From assembly GCA_001464455.1 (NCBI GenBank), contig LNEI01000018.1:1-64000 (forward strand): a DNA stretch of 64,000 nucleotides, read 5' to 3'. This document shows positions 19,918 to 29,471 of the stretch, piece after piece (within the stretch, counting starts at the first letter, position 1; each line of letters starts with the position of its first letter). The notes under the pieces were generated by a model. That model was given only the letters and a program-made list of their open reading frames with translations, made no database searches and was not told the origin of the DNA. A program made the translations under genes and the position numbers. The stretch comes from Acidobacteria bacterium Ga0077534 (GTDB taxonomy: Bacteria; Acidobacteriota; Blastocatellia; Pyrinomonadales; Pyrinomonadaceae).

Positions 19918-22075
19918 ACAACCCCGCTGACGTCTTCGTTGCACGTTCGATCTTATAGACGCCTGACGAATGAGTTGCTGCAAAGATGCGGTCAGGGTCG
20001 TTTGGATCAAACGCCATCGACCAGATCCGGCGACTGGGGAGCTTCATATCCTGCGTATCTACGCGTTTCCAGCGATCTCCGGCATCGGTCGAGATATAGA
20101 CGCCGCCATCGGTGTCAATTGCGCTCGAGAGAAGTATCTCGTTGGTGTTATTTGGGTTGATCAGGATGCTCGTGAAATTGCCCAGCGGAAGGTTCCCGCC
20201 GCGACGTGTCCACGTCTTGCCGTTATCGCGGCTCAAATAAAATGTCTGGATCGTGCCAACGTAGATATTGTCAGGACGTTTCGGATCAGACGCTATCGAG
20301 CTGACAGGCACATTGCTGACCGCTCCGCCGACCCTGTTCCACGTCAGGCCTTTATCACGCGAGACAACCACGCCGGTGGTCGCGGTACCGGCCCAGATCG
20401 TGTCGGGCCGCGCAGGCGAAACGTGGATGGCATATACGTTATTACTCAGACCTTCTCCGAAAGATAGTTTTTCCCATCCTTTCGCGACGTCGAGACTACG
20501 ATAGAGCCCTTTATCAGTGCCCGCGAGCAGGCCTCCGCCGGGCATGATCTCGATCACGGTGACCTTTTCCTTAATGGCAGGAATAAGTGCAGCGACCGGA
20601 GCCGGCGCTACCTTTGAGGTAGGCGGCACTATCGGGGCGGTGGACGCAGTCTTTTTCACGCCTTTCTTTGGCGGGGCCTTTTTCACCGGTGCTTTCCTGA
20701 CAGGAGCCTTTTTGACCGGTGCCTTTACGGTCGCGACCATCGGCGTCCAAGAAGAGCCGCGATCTAGCGAACGGAAGACTCCGATGTTCGTGCCCAGATA
20801 CATCGTCTTAGGATCCGATGCATCCTGACGGATGGCGTATGTGCGGATCCGCGTCGTGTCGAGGCCGCGAGCCGGCAGCCAGTTCGTTCCGCCGTCATCA
20901 CTGACAAAGAAGAAGCCGCCACCGGTTGCCGTGTTATGCGTTGCCGCATAGAGCCGGTTCGATTGCTCGACGTCCGGCGTGACCATATAGGTAAAACGGC
21001 TGGAAAAGTTTTGATTGGTCTGCCGGAAACTGCGTCCCGAGTCTTCTGAGACCATTACGCCGTTATTGTTCGTTCCAATAAAGACCCGGTTTGGCTCACT
21101 GGGATGCACGGCGATGGAATTTACCTCGAGCTGCCGCTGGGTCGTCAGGGCCCAGGTCTTGCCGCCGTTTACCGACATCCAGAAGCCCTCGGTCGTTCCG
21201 GCATAGATTGTCGTCGGCACCGATGGGTGCTGAACGATATCGCGGGTCCTTCGCGACTGCGAAGGAATACCCTGAATCTTTCGCCATTTCTCGCCGGCAT
21301 TCTGCGATTCGTAGATACCGCTGCATGCCGAGGCAATGACGTAATCCGGATTGCGTGGATCGATCGAGATCGCAAAAACATCTGAATCGTCGATCATGCC
21401 GTCCTTGATCAGCCGCCAGCTTTTGCCCGCATCAGTGGATTTGTATGCACGCCAAAAGGTTCCCGCGAATATAGTATTGTTGGTTCGCGGATCAATTGCT
21501 AATGAGTCGATATTTACAGGCATTGTCGGCGACGAGATCTTTTCCCAATCAGCCCCTCGATTCTTCGACATCCAAACGCCACGGGTCGTTCCTACAAAAA
21601 GCATCGTAGGGTCGATCGGAGACTGCGTCATCGCGTGGATCGACTCATTCTTCAGCTCCTTCGACTCTTTCCAGGTGACTCCGCCGTCAGTCGAACGAAA
21701 GAATGCTCCCGGGCCCGAGCCGCGATGGCCCGAGGTGTAGAGTATCCGCGAATCCTGCGAATCGACCAGCAGCTGATCGAGAATAAGCTCAGGCTTGTTA
21801 AGATTTGCGAGAAGACGCCACGTCTTTCCGCCGTCACCCGATGTGTGGATCTGGCCGTCAAGCGTGCTGACGTACAAGCGGTCCTTATCCCGAGGGTCGA
21901 TCTCGACCACGCGAACATCGCCGCCCGTCGGGCCGACCACACGCCATTCACCAAACGACGCCGCTGCCGCTGCAAGGTCGTTTTCCGACGAAGCAAACGA
22001 CGGAAGCACCGATGCATTAACGAGCATCGCCACGGATAAGAAAGCTAAAGCCGATCTAAATTTCGTTTTCCACAT
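19916..22075 (-). CDS. Secreted BNR/sialidase-type beta-propeller protein
   Basis: 719 residues. A signal peptide (1-30) is followed by at least ten blades carrying the Asp-box signature S-x-D-x-G-x-T-W (for example SGDGGKTWR, STDGGVTWK, SKNRGADWE, SRDNGKTWT), typical of YCF48/BNR exo-alpha-sialidase-like propellers; catalytic sialidase residues cannot be assigned. A Lys/Pro/Ala-rich insert of tandem KAPVKKAPVRK-like units (about 475-535) interrupts the propeller, resembling a histone-H1 tail. Start at ATG 22075 because it opens the signal peptide; the in-frame start at 22141 adds a non-hydrophobic leader. Confidence 0.8.
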   Translation of the reverse strand: MWKTKFRSALAFLSVAMLVNASVLPSFASSENDLAAAAASFGEWRVVGPTGGDVRVVEIDPRDKDRLYVSTLDGQIHTSGDGGKTWRLLANLNKPELILDQLLVDSQDSRILYTSGHRGSGPGAFFRSTDGGVTWKESKELKNESIHAMTQSPIDPTMLFVGTTRGVWMSKNRGADWEKISSPTMPVNIDSLAIDPRTNNTIFAGTFWRAYKSTDAGKSWRLIKDGMIDDSDVFAISIDPRNPDYVIASACSGIYESQNAGEKWRKIQGIPSQSRRTRDIVQHPSVPTTIYAGTTEGFWMSVNGGKTWALTTQRQLEVNSIAVHPSEPNRVFIGTNNNGVMVSEDSGRSFRQTNQNFSSRFTYMVTPDVEQSNRLYAATHNTATGGGFFFVSDDGGTNWLPARGLDTTRIRTYAIRQDASDPKTMYLGTNIGVFRSLDRGSSWTPMVATVKAPVKKAPVRKAPVKKAPPKKGVKKTASTAPIVPPTSKVAPAPVAALIPAIKEKVTVIEIMPGGGLLAGTDKGLYRSLDVAKGWEKLSFGEGLSNNVYAIHVSPARPDTIWAGTATTGVVVSRDKGLTWNRVGGAVSNVPVSSIASDPKRPDNIYVGTIQTFYLSRDNGKTWTRRGGNLPLGNFTSILINPNNTNEILLSSAIDTDGGVYISTDAGDRWKRVDTQDMKLPSRRIWSMAFDPNDPDRIFAATHSSGVYKIERATKTSAGL

Positions 22076-22394
22076 AATTCGATTTCCGAAAGAAGAGAGG
22101 GAACAATGGCCAATGCGGTACGACAAACGCACCCTGCGCACAAACCTTTGATGTCCGCTTTCGCGGTAGGGTTTGTAGTTTTTACAACTTGAAATACGGC
22201 TTGGAAGCAGATAAACCCGCCTCCAGTGAAACTAACCTACTGAGGAAGAGTTTAACCTATTGCCGAAATAATTCAAAGCATATTTTAAGCAATTGTTTAA
22301 TGGACAGTACTTGGTGGATGGTGGTTCGGTATCAGCCGCGGATTCGGGCTGCGTGGTCTGGCCGTCGCCGCCTTGGGAATAGTGGTAGAGATCA
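22076..22394. other. Intergenic region upstream of the BNR gene
   Basis: About 320 bp without a convincing gene. A weak minus-strand promoter could lie near 22255-22290 (TTGAAT, 16 bp, TAAACT), but it is not distinctive. Nothing else is recognised. Confidence 0.4.
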
Positions 22395-22437
22395 AAACAA
22401 AAAGGCCGGGGAGCGTGATGCCCTTCCCCGGCCTTTT
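22395..22437 (-). terminator. Strong rho-independent terminator after the outer-membrane protein gene
   Basis: Minus strand: AAAAGGCCGGGGA pairs perfectly with TCCCCGGCCTTTT around a 12-nt loop and is followed by TTTTTGTTTT. Placed 29 bp past the stop of the upstream gene. Confidence 0.9.
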
Positions 22438-22465
22438 GAATTATGTTCGCTTTAGAAGCGAAGCG

Positions 22466-24859
22466 TTATGCAGGTGGATTGTCAGCACCGGCAGGAACGA
22501 GCCAGAGTTTAACTCTCTGCTCACCGTTGTTCGGGCCATCGACGAAGGTGATTCGCGATGCGTCATACGACGTTCCCGGACGGTTGATAGCTCTCATGAT
22601 CTGTGCCTTCTGGCGACGGATCTGAGCAGGCGTTCCGTAGATGATGACATAGCCGCGGGCACTTGGGTTATTGTTCAACTGGATATAGAAGTTGTCAATA
22701 CGTGCCTTAACATCGTCATCAACGCTCGGTCCGTACTCGTCGACCGGGACCGCACGCGGAGTATCTACGATACCAGCGACGTCGCTTGCCGTGGTCGTAC
22801 AGTTACATTCAGGTCGTGTTCCACCGATGTTCACGGTAGCCGTGACATTCGAGCCCGCCATTTCTCTGGTGGTCGCAACTGTGATGCTCGGTGTTCCCTG
22901 GCCCGATGTGATCGTACCAGCCGAAACGGTCCAGTTGTAGGTGAAGTTAGCTGATCCCTGTCCTGTTGCCGTTGCCGTGAACGTCATCGAATCGCCAGGA
23001 TTCGTCGTTCCAGCAGGGCCGTTGACCGAAAGGTCACCGCAAGCACATGGATTTTCAACTGGCGGTCTGACACAGTCAGGACATTCACGGATCGTGATCG
23101 TCTTAGTGTCGGTACGTCCGCAAACTCCGCAGCCGTCATCAACACCGGTAACGATGGTGTAAGTACCAGCCTGAGCCGAGCTCAGATCCCACTGAACGTT
23201 TGCACCCGTTCCGACAACGCGGCCGCCAGAGACGGTGTAGTTGTAGGTAAGGACGTCATTTTCAGGGTCCGTAGCACGAGTCGCAACGCTGATGGTCTTG
23301 TTGCTGTCTGAACAAGCACCAGACGGCGAGCTCGTTCCCGGAGGGCACGGCAGCGTGATAACGGTTCCGCTGAGCGTAACCGAATCAACATTGGCCGGAA
23401 GATTGACTACTTCGCCCAAACGCTTGTCACGGCGACCGATCCAGAACTGAGCAATGTATCCGTGAGGATCCGATGAAGGTCCGAGACCTGCAGGGATGCC
23501 ATTGGTCGTAACGGTGGTCGTCGTCGGGACACAACCAGGAAGCGAAACAGGTCCGCAAAGGATGGTCACGCTGTTCGAGGTGCTGTCTTCGTCGAAGCTG
23601 CTGATCGTCTGCGAGTTAAAGTTGTGGCGATAAGCTAGGCCAAAACCAAACCAGCGACGCGGATAGACGCGGAAACCAGCGATACCGTCTGCCGGGTTCT
23701 GTTCGAGAGCGTTAGCCGTTCTGCCGCCGACGTACTGCAGCGAGCGGAACTCGAGGATCGGCTGGAAGAACTTGTTGACCGGGAAGTCGACGCCGACCGA
23801 GAGGTGAAGTTCATCACCCGGATCGAACAAAACTGCTTCCGTGCCAGCAAAGTTGCCCTTGACCTTGCTCGTGTAAACGTAGCCTGCGTTGAATGCAACG
23901 TTAGCCCATTTCGTAGCACGTCCATCGATGAAATACGTCAGGCCGACATCGCCCTTGTTGCTGCCCGGGCCCGAACCACGCTGCATCATATTGAAGCCAG
24001 AGAAGTCGTCGGCATTGTCGTTATAAAAACGATAGAACATCGAAAGGCCGTGGCCCCACGCTGCTTTCGTGTCGTTGAAACGCCATTTGAGACCAACGTT
24101 GTATGTGTTGAACGAAGACGTTCCATACGTACGGTTGATGAAAGGAGCGTCTGCAACGTAGGTCGGCATGGTCGAGAAGCTGACCGGCGTCGTGTTGACA
24201 CCGTTGCCGCCTTGGTTAGCAGGGATGATCGCGGTCGTCAGAACCACACCTGGAAGGATGCTGCCGTAAACCGAACCAACGCCCGGAAACAGGTCAGCAG
24301 CTCCGCCCGCACGCGGTGGGCTAAGAGTGTTGGTTGCCGTACCCAGATTCGGCGTGTAAAAAGTTCCGCCTACAAATGGATACTGCGTGAAAGCCGAACC
24401 GATAGGACGGTAGATCGCACGATTTCCGGTTCCCGGCTCAAGAACGATCGCGCCTGGACGGCGGAGAACGTTGTTGAATCGAAGCTGCGAATTCGGCAGG
24501 TAGAAACTCGAAAGGTTCTGCGGAGCATTAACCTTCACGCCTCTCCATGCTTCAGTGGTGAAGAATAGTTCGAGACGATTCGAAAGTCCGACCTGGAAGC
24601 TGAGCGGCATCGTCGTAAAGTCGACGTTGCCCGGATCGCGGTCGTAATTGCTGAGTGCTCCACTCAGGGTGTATTCACCCTTTCTCAGGGTCGAGCTGTC
24701 ATAAACAGTAAATAGGCCGGTAGGGCCGCCAACCGGGCCACCGGTCCCAACAGTAGGTGCCGTGTTGCGGGGTTCTTTCTCGGACAACTGAGCCGACACC
24801 GCAAACGCGAGCGTTAAAATTATAAGTGTAACAAGGTACACCCTAGTAGCGAGTTTCAT
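22466..24859 (-). CDS. Large outer-membrane beta-barrel protein with PKD/Ig-like repeats and OmpA-like end
   Basis: 797 residues. Start at ATG 24859, which has a GGAGG 7 bp upstream and begins a signal peptide (1-25); a longer in-frame start at 24907 is unlikely. The N-terminal ~450 residues alternate short aromatic strands (YTLSGALSNY, LELFFTTEAW, FGFGLAYRHNF), as in a transmembrane barrel. Then come two Cys-rich Ig/PKD-like segments (CxxC in GVDDGCGVCGRTD and PCACGDLSVNG) and a C-terminal ~85-residue segment (DDVKARIDNFYIQLNNNPSA) resembling the peptidoglycan-binding OmpA domain. A clear sigma-70-type promoter lies upstream. Function probably in the envelope. Confidence 0.8.
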   Translation of the reverse strand: MKLATRVYLVTLIILTLAFAVSAQLSEKEPRNTAPTVGTGGPVGGPTGLFTVYDSSTLRKGEYTLSGALSNYDRDPGNVDFTTMPLSFQVGLSNRLELFFTTEAWRGVKVNAPQNLSSFYLPNSQLRFNNVLRRPGAIVLEPGTGNRAIYRPIGSAFTQYPFVGGTFYTPNLGTATNTLSPPRAGGAADLFPGVGSVYGSILPGVVLTTAIIPANQGGNGVNTTPVSFSTMPTYVADAPFINRTYGTSSFNTYNVGLKWRFNDTKAAWGHGLSMFYRFYNDNADDFSGFNMMQRGSGPGSNKGDVGLTYFIDGRATKWANVAFNAGYVYTSKVKGNFAGTEAVLFDPGDELHLSVGVDFPVNKFFQPILEFRSLQYVGGRTANALEQNPADGIAGFRVYPRRWFGFGLAYRHNFNSQTISSFDEDSTSNSVTILCGPVSLPGCVPTTTTVTTNGIPAGLGPSSDPHGYIAQFWIGRRDKRLGEVVNLPANVDSVTLSGTVITLPCPPGTSSPSGACSDSNKTISVATRATDPENDVLTYNYTVSGGRVVGTGANVQWDLSSAQAGTYTIVTGVDDGCGVCGRTDTKTITIRECPDCVRPPVENPCACGDLSVNGPAGTTNPGDSMTFTATATGQGSANFTYNWTVSAGTITSGQGTPSITVATTREMAGSNVTATVNIGGTRPECNCTTTASDVAGIVDTPRAVPVDEYGPSVDDDVKARIDNFYIQLNNNPSARGYVIIYGTPAQIRRQKAQIMRAINRPGTSYDASRITFVDGPNNGEQRVKLWLVPAGADNPPA

Positions 24860-25039
24860 CACATTCCTCCGCCGAAATAGAAAATAAATTTCAATTAGTA
24901 ACAACACGATCGGACACTAAAAGCGTTCGATCTAAAACAGATTCTCAATTATTGCACATTAAACGCGAACCTAACAAGCATTAATGCTCGAAACACGGAC
25001 GCGTTTCAAAATACTACGAGGTCTATACTTACGCTTTAG

Positions 25040-25068
25040 GTTATAGAGGGTTTCGCCTGTAAAGTCAA
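25040..25068 (-). promoter_or_regulatory. Sigma70-like promoter for the outer-membrane protein gene
   Basis: Minus strand TTGACT (25068-25063), 17-bp spacer, TATAAC (25045-25040). Predicted start near 25033, leaving a ~170-nt leader before the ATG at 24859. The 294-bp gap 24860-25153 contains nothing else recognisable. Confidence 0.7.
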
Positions 25069-25153
25069 ACGACGCAGACAATTCCCCCCTGCAACCGACG
25101 TTACAGCACCTTATATCAAAAATCAAGCATTTTTCGTCACTTAGCGTACATTG

Positions 25154-26443
25154 CTAAGCATAAATGCCGCGCATTCTTGTGTCGTAGGCGACGCGGTCGA
25201 TGGCCAGCATGTACGCGGCCGTTCGCGAATCGACCTCATGTTTGTCGGCAAAACGGACCAACTCGTTAAAACTTGCGACCATTTTGTCTTCGAGCCGTGC
25301 ATTGACCTCGGCCTCCGACCAGAAATATCCCATTCGGTCCTGCACCCATTCAAAGTACGAAACCGTGACGCCGCCGGCATTTGCAAGAATGTCCGGCACG
25401 ACGAATATTCCCTTATCATGCAAGATCTTATCGGCCTTAGGCGTGGTCGGCCCATTGGCACCTTCAGCGAGGATCTTGCATTTGATCCGGTCGGCATTCT
25501 CTGACGTGATCTGATTCTCGGTCGCACACGGGGCAAGAACGTCGCATTCGATCTCGAGCAGTGCCTTATTGTCTATAAACTCAACATCCGCATATCCATC
25601 GAATGTCTTATTGTTCTTGAGATACTCGAGAACGTGCGGAATATTTAATCCGTTCGGATTGTAGATACCCCCGCCCACGTCTGAGATCGCGATGATCTTG
25701 TAGCCGGCCGCATGCATCAGTTCGGCACCGATACCGCCTACATTTCCAGAACCCTGTACAACTACCGAGGTCTGTTCCGGGGTCAAGTTAAAACGTTTGA
25801 TAGCCTCATTTACCGTGAACATCACGCCTCGGCCTGTGGCCTCACGCCGTCCGAGCGATCCGCCAAGGGCGACGGGCTTTCCGGTAACGACGGCGTTTAC
25901 CGTATGACGCATGTGCATTGAATACGTATCCATGATCCATGCCATCGTCTGCTCATTGGTGTTCATGTCCGGGGCTGGCACATCCTTATCCGGGCCGATG
26001 AAATCGATCAGTTCGGACGTATAGCGACGCGTGAGACGCTCGAGTTCGCCGATCGACATCTGATGCGGATCACAAATTATGCCGCCCTTACCACCGCCGA
26101 ATGGCACGTTGACGACCGCGCATTTCCAGGTCATCCACGCCGAAAGCGCCTTGACCTCGTCGAGTGAAACGTCCGGGGCATAACGAATACCGCCCTTTGC
26201 CGGCCCGCGAGCAAAATTGTGCTGCACGCGGAAGCCCTCAAAAACCTGTATGTGTCCCGTGTCCATTCGAACGGGTATGTAAACCTTGATCTCACGACTC
26301 GGAACGCGCATGACCGCGTAAAGGTCTTCCTCGAGGTTAAGCAGCTTTGCGGCACGGTCGAACCGTTCGCTCATTGCTTCGAACGGATTCTTTTCGTCGC
26401 TTCCACGGAAGCGCCGCATTTCATCAGCCATCGGATTTGCCAT
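25154..26443 (-). CDS. gdhA: Glu/Leu/Phe/Val-type dehydrogenase (glutamate dehydrogenase)
   Basis: 429 residues, the usual length of a hexameric NAD(P)-dependent glutamate dehydrogenase. Signatures: [13 protein letters not shown] with the catalytic Lys (about residue 115), [13 protein letters not shown] (about 150), and a Rossmann fold with [14 protein letters not shown] (about 235). It interconverts glutamate and 2-oxoglutarate. The cofactor preference cannot be decided by eye. A candidate promoter is at 26533-26560, and the gene is monocistronic with the outer-membrane protein gene downstream under its own promoter. Starts at ATG 26443; a GGAG is 12 bp upstream. Confidence 0.95.
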   Translation of the reverse strand: MANPMADEMRRFRGSDEKNPFEAMSERFDRAAKLLNLEEDLYAVMRVPSREIKVYIPVRMDTGHIQVFEGFRVQHNFARGPAKGGIRYAPDVSLDEVKALSAWMTWKCAVVNVPFGGGKGGIICDPHQMSIGELERLTRRYTSELIDFIGPDKDVPAPDMNTNEQTMAWIMDTYSMHMRHTVNAVVTGKPVALGGSLGRREATGRGVMFTVNEAIKRFNLTPEQTSVVVQGSGNVGGIGAELMHAAGYKIIAISDVGGGIYNPNGLNIPHVLEYLKNNKTFDGYADVEFIDNKALLEIECDVLAPCATENQITSENADRIKCKILAEGANGPTTPKADKILHDKGIFVVPDILANAGGVTVSYFEWVQDRMGYFWSEAEVNARLEDKMVASFNELVRFADKHEVDSRTAAYMLAIDRVAYDTRMRGIYA

Positions 26444-26532
26444 TATTAAAGTGTCTCCAACAAAAATCTCTCTATTCTTCGGTCAGCCCAAATGAACGCC
26501 AGATCGTTTCCAACAATCCCGGGCGTTAACGC

Positions 26533-26560
26533 ATCATATCCAGTCGTCAAGAATACTCAA
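26533..26560 (-). promoter_or_regulatory. Candidate promoter for the glutamate dehydrogenase gene
   Basis: Minus strand TTGAGT (26560-26555), 16-bp spacer, TATGAT (26538-26533). The rest of the 336-bp gap 26444-26779 shows nothing else except the + strand TATAAT near its right end. Confidence 0.4.
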
Positions 26561-26765
26561 TATCCTTGATCTCAAACCGTCGTCTTAGGAGAAAGATTTT
26601 CCAACGAAACGGTCATTTTCGGGCAGGCAAACGCCAATAAATATTTCGGCGTTCAATTCGAAAATCTTAACTTACAAAAAAGTAGTAAAGCAAATGAATG
26701 AGGCTAAAAATGGACGGTTCGACGATCAGCTATTTGAGAGCCCACGATTGCAATGCTAATGTAAC

Positions 26766-26771
26766 TATAAT
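26766..26771 (+). promoter_or_regulatory. TATAAT box immediately ahead of the TPR gene
   Basis: A perfect TATAAT ends 8 bp before the ATG at 26780, so the transcript would be nearly leaderless. No good -35 at the usual spacing is seen. Confidence 0.35.
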
Positions 26772-26779
26772 CTATAGTA

Positions 26780-28189
26780 ATGATCGGCTTTTTCAACATT
26801 GATGCACGGACGGGGAAACCAGTCTCGACCTTTATCCTTATCGTGATCGCACTTTGTTCGATCAGTATCGTCGTTCCGGCACAGGAGGAAACTGCGCAGG
26901 ATCCGGTCGCGGTATTCAATCAGGCTCAGGATCTTCACGAGAAAGGCGATCTCGCGGGTGCAATAAAACTGTACGAGAATGCTCTGAAGATCGAACCTGC
27001 GTTTCCAGAGGCCGAGTATCAAAAGGGCACGGCGGAACTAGCTCTCGGTAAGCTGGCCGAGGCCGAAAAGTCTTTTCGCCGGGCGATCTCGCTGCGGGAA
27101 GACTGGACGCTGCCGATGACTGCCCTGGGCTCGCTGCTTCTCGACAAAGGCGAGATCGTTGAGGCTGAAAAGCTATTTGCCCGCTCAGTTGAGATCGAAC
27201 CGCAGAACGCCGTAGCCCTGTCGGCCCTGACGGAACTAAGAGTATCGTCGAACGCGCCGCCGGCCGCACTTGAAGATCTGCTCGGCAAGGTCAGCAGCCT
27301 GGCTGGAAAGGCTAACGCGAGTGCCGCACTTTGGGCGGCCAAAGCCGCCCTCGAAAATACTCTCAAACGCCGCCCGGCGGCAAAGTTAAGTGTTACCAAA
27401 GCTCTTTCGATCGATCCTAAAAATCGGTCGGCGATCTTTCTTCTTGCGGATATTGCCCTCGCCGAGGGCGATCTAAACCAGGCTCGCCAACTTGCACAAC
27501 GCGTCGCCCAGCCTCCGTCCGATCAGGAAAAGCTCCTCCGCGCAACGATCCTCGCGGCAGAAGGATTCCCGGATGAAGCTCTAAAGGCTCTCGAATCGAT
27601 CACGAAACCGGGAAAAGCCGCAAACGACCTGCGTTCAAACCTAAACGTCGCTCGAAAAACGACCCCGGCCGAGTTGGAGAAGCTGCTCGAGGCTTCGCCG
27701 AACGATGTCGCCGTACTGGGCCGTCTTTGCGTTATGCTCAGGCGTGACGATCCTGAAAAAGCTCTACGATATTGTCGCCGGGCGTCCGAGGCTCAGCCTG
27801 ATAACATCACCCACGCGATCGGTTTCGGTGCCGCTCTCGTACAGGCTAAACAATACGAATCAGCGGTTGGACTCTTTCGAAAGCTCTTGCAGATCGTCCC
27901 GGACAATTCGACCGCTCGTGCAAATCTGGCGACCGCTCTTTTTCAACTTAAACGGCCCGTTGAGGCGAAGGCCGAGTTTCAATGGCTGGTTGATAACCAA
28001 CCGACGGCTCCCGGAGCATATCTTTTTCTCGGAATAATTCACGACGAGGCGGGGGAATATTTGGACGCGATGGCAAATTACCAGCAGTACTTACGCTTCG
28101 CCGATGAATCCATAAACAAGCTGGACATCGAAAAGGTAAATTTACGTCTCCCTTTACTGCAAAAACTGATAAACTCTAAGAAAAAGTGA
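26780..28189 (+). CDS. Exported TPR-repeat protein
   Basis: 469 residues. A signal peptide or N-terminal anchor (about 17-37) is followed by roughly ten tetratricopeptide repeats with the classical spacing (A-x-x-x-Y-x-x-A-L-x-x-x-P, for example AIKLYENALKIEP and AEKLFARSVEIEPQN). TPRs form protein-interaction solenoids. Its stop overlaps an in-frame GTG of the next gene (GTGA), and two small exported proteins follow, so the three probably act as an envelope complex (inference). No catalytic domain is seen. Confidence 0.85.
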   Translation: MIGFFNIDARTGKPVSTFILIVIALCSISIVVPAQEETAQDPVAVFNQAQDLHEKGDLAGAIKLYENALKIEPAFPEAEYQKGTAELALGKLAEAEKSFRRAISLREDWTLPMTALGSLLLDKGEIVEAEKLFARSVEIEPQNAVALSALTELRVSSNAPPAALEDLLGKVSSLAGKANASAALWAAKAALENTLKRRPAAKLSVTKALSIDPKNRSAIFLLADIALAEGDLNQARQLAQRVAQPPSDQEKLLRATILAAEGFPDEALKALESITKPGKAANDLRSNLNVARKTTPAELEKLLEASPNDVAVLGRLCVMLRRDDPEKALRYCRRASEAQPDNITHAIGFGAALVQAKQYESAVGLFRKLLQIVPDNSTARANLATALFQLKRPVEAKAEFQWLVDNQPTAPGAYLFLGIIHDEAGEYLDAMANYQQYLRFADESINKLDIEKVNLRLPLLQKLINSKKK

Positions 28190-28212
28190 ACGTTAAGATC
28201 GATCAAGGTAAA

Positions 28213-28761
28213 ATGCAAAGAGCGAAAGGTAAACTAGGCCTGTTCGCTGTCTGGTTTTCTGCTTTTGCCTTTTGCCTTTCCTCTTTTGCCTCCGCAACTG
28301 CGGGCCAGGAACCAGTTACTGATACAGCACCGCCGCCGATCAAGATAATTTCCCCCGACGAACAAAAACGCCTCGACACCAAGACCGACGTCAAGGATCG
28401 AACCAAAATATCTATCGATATGATGAAAGTTCGCATCGCGGCGGCGGAGAAGTTTGCGGCGGAACGCAATTTCCCAGAAATGTACCGCGAACTCGGCCAC
28501 TTTCACGGCCTGATGGATGACGCCCTCGATTATCTTCATAAACGCGATAACGGCAGCGGCAAGGTGCTCGACAGTTTCAAGCGGCTTGAAATATCGCTTC
28601 GAGCCGTCGCTCCGAAGATCGAGGTGATGCGTCGCGAACTTCCGCTTCGTTACGATCCGTATGTCCGCCGGTTGATGGGTTTTCTCAGGCAGGCTCGTGC
28701 TAAGGCAACCGATTCGCTCTTCGACGACTCTGTATTACCAGCAAAGAAGCCCGGTAATTAA
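28213..28761 (+). CDS. Small exported protein of unknown function
   Basis: 182 residues from the ATG at 28213, which has AAGG upstream; an in-frame GTG at 28186 overlaps the TPR gene stop and would add nine residues. A signal peptide rich in Phe/Ala/Ser (about 8-28) precedes a mostly helical, charged mature part with no known motif. The DNA coding the signal peptide is a quasi-repeat of TTTTGCCTTT. Second gene of the TPR operon. Function not recognised. Confidence 0.7.
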   Translation: MQRAKGKLGLFAVWFSAFAFCLSSFASATAGQEPVTDTAPPPIKIISPDEQKRLDTKTDVKDRTKISIDMMKVRIAAAEKFAAERNFPEMYRELGHFHGLMDDALDYLHKRDNGSGKVLDSFKRLEISLRAVAPKIEVMRRELPLRYDPYVRRLMGFLRQARAKATDSLFDDSVLPAKKPGN

Positions 28762-28768
28762 ATCCGCT

Positions 28769-29353
28769 ATGAGACACTCATTTTTCATCTTCGCCGTTGT
28801 TCTGGCGTTTTTAGCAGCTCCGTCGTTCGTTTCTGCCCAGCGCGATTATTTCACGCCCGAAGAGGTCGAGCTTATCCGCGAAGCTCAAAAGATCGACGAA
28901 CGCATTAATTTGCTTACGAAGATCATTGACCGTCGCTTTGCGGCACTCAAGGTCGAGGTCGGCGGGGCCAAGATCTCGCCGAAAGAAGCTGATAAATGGG
29001 GAGTTCTCGCAGAAAGTTCGCGTCACGAGTTACTGCTCGATATCAAACGCATCCTTCAGAAGGCGATCGACGACATTGATTCGCTGGCCGAGCGGCCGGA
29101 ATCCGCGATCCTTCCAGAACCCGACAATAAAAAGGCAAAACAAAGCTTTGCCGACCTTTTCCCGAAAGCCGTTCGGTCACTGGCCGCCTCGGCGAAACGT
29201 TATCAACCTGCCCTCAAAGCCGAACTTGACAGGCCAAACGACAATGCCGAAAAAGGCTCGGTCCTGGCCTCGCTCGAATTCTGCGACCAGATAATCGCCG
29301 CAGTCGAGAAACTCCCTGCCCAAGTGGAGCAGGCAAAGAAACCGAAGAACTAG
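28769..29353 (+). CDS. Small exported helical protein of unknown function
   Basis: 194 residues from ATG 28769, 7 bp after the previous gene. A signal peptide (MRHSFFIFAVVLAFLAAPSF...) is followed by a charged helical protein with KIDERINLLTKIIDRRF-like coiled-coil segments. No known family is recognised. It follows the TPR protein and the preceding exported protein in one operon. Confidence 0.7.
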   Translation: MRHSFFIFAVVLAFLAAPSFVSAQRDYFTPEEVELIREAQKIDERINLLTKIIDRRFAALKVEVGGAKISPKEADKWGVLAESSRHELLLDIKRILQKAIDDIDSLAERPESAILPEPDNKKAKQSFADLFPKAVRSLAASAKRYQPALKAELDRPNDNAEKGSVLASLEFCDQIIAAVEKLPAQVEQAKKPKN

Positions 29354-29471
29354 ATTCATCTAAATTTCCCGGCCGAAAACCCGCAAAAAAAATCACGCAT
29401 TTTACGCATTTTGCGTCGTTTCACGCGGAAAGGCATTCAAATGTGCCACTCGGTTGTGGTAGCTTCGTCTC

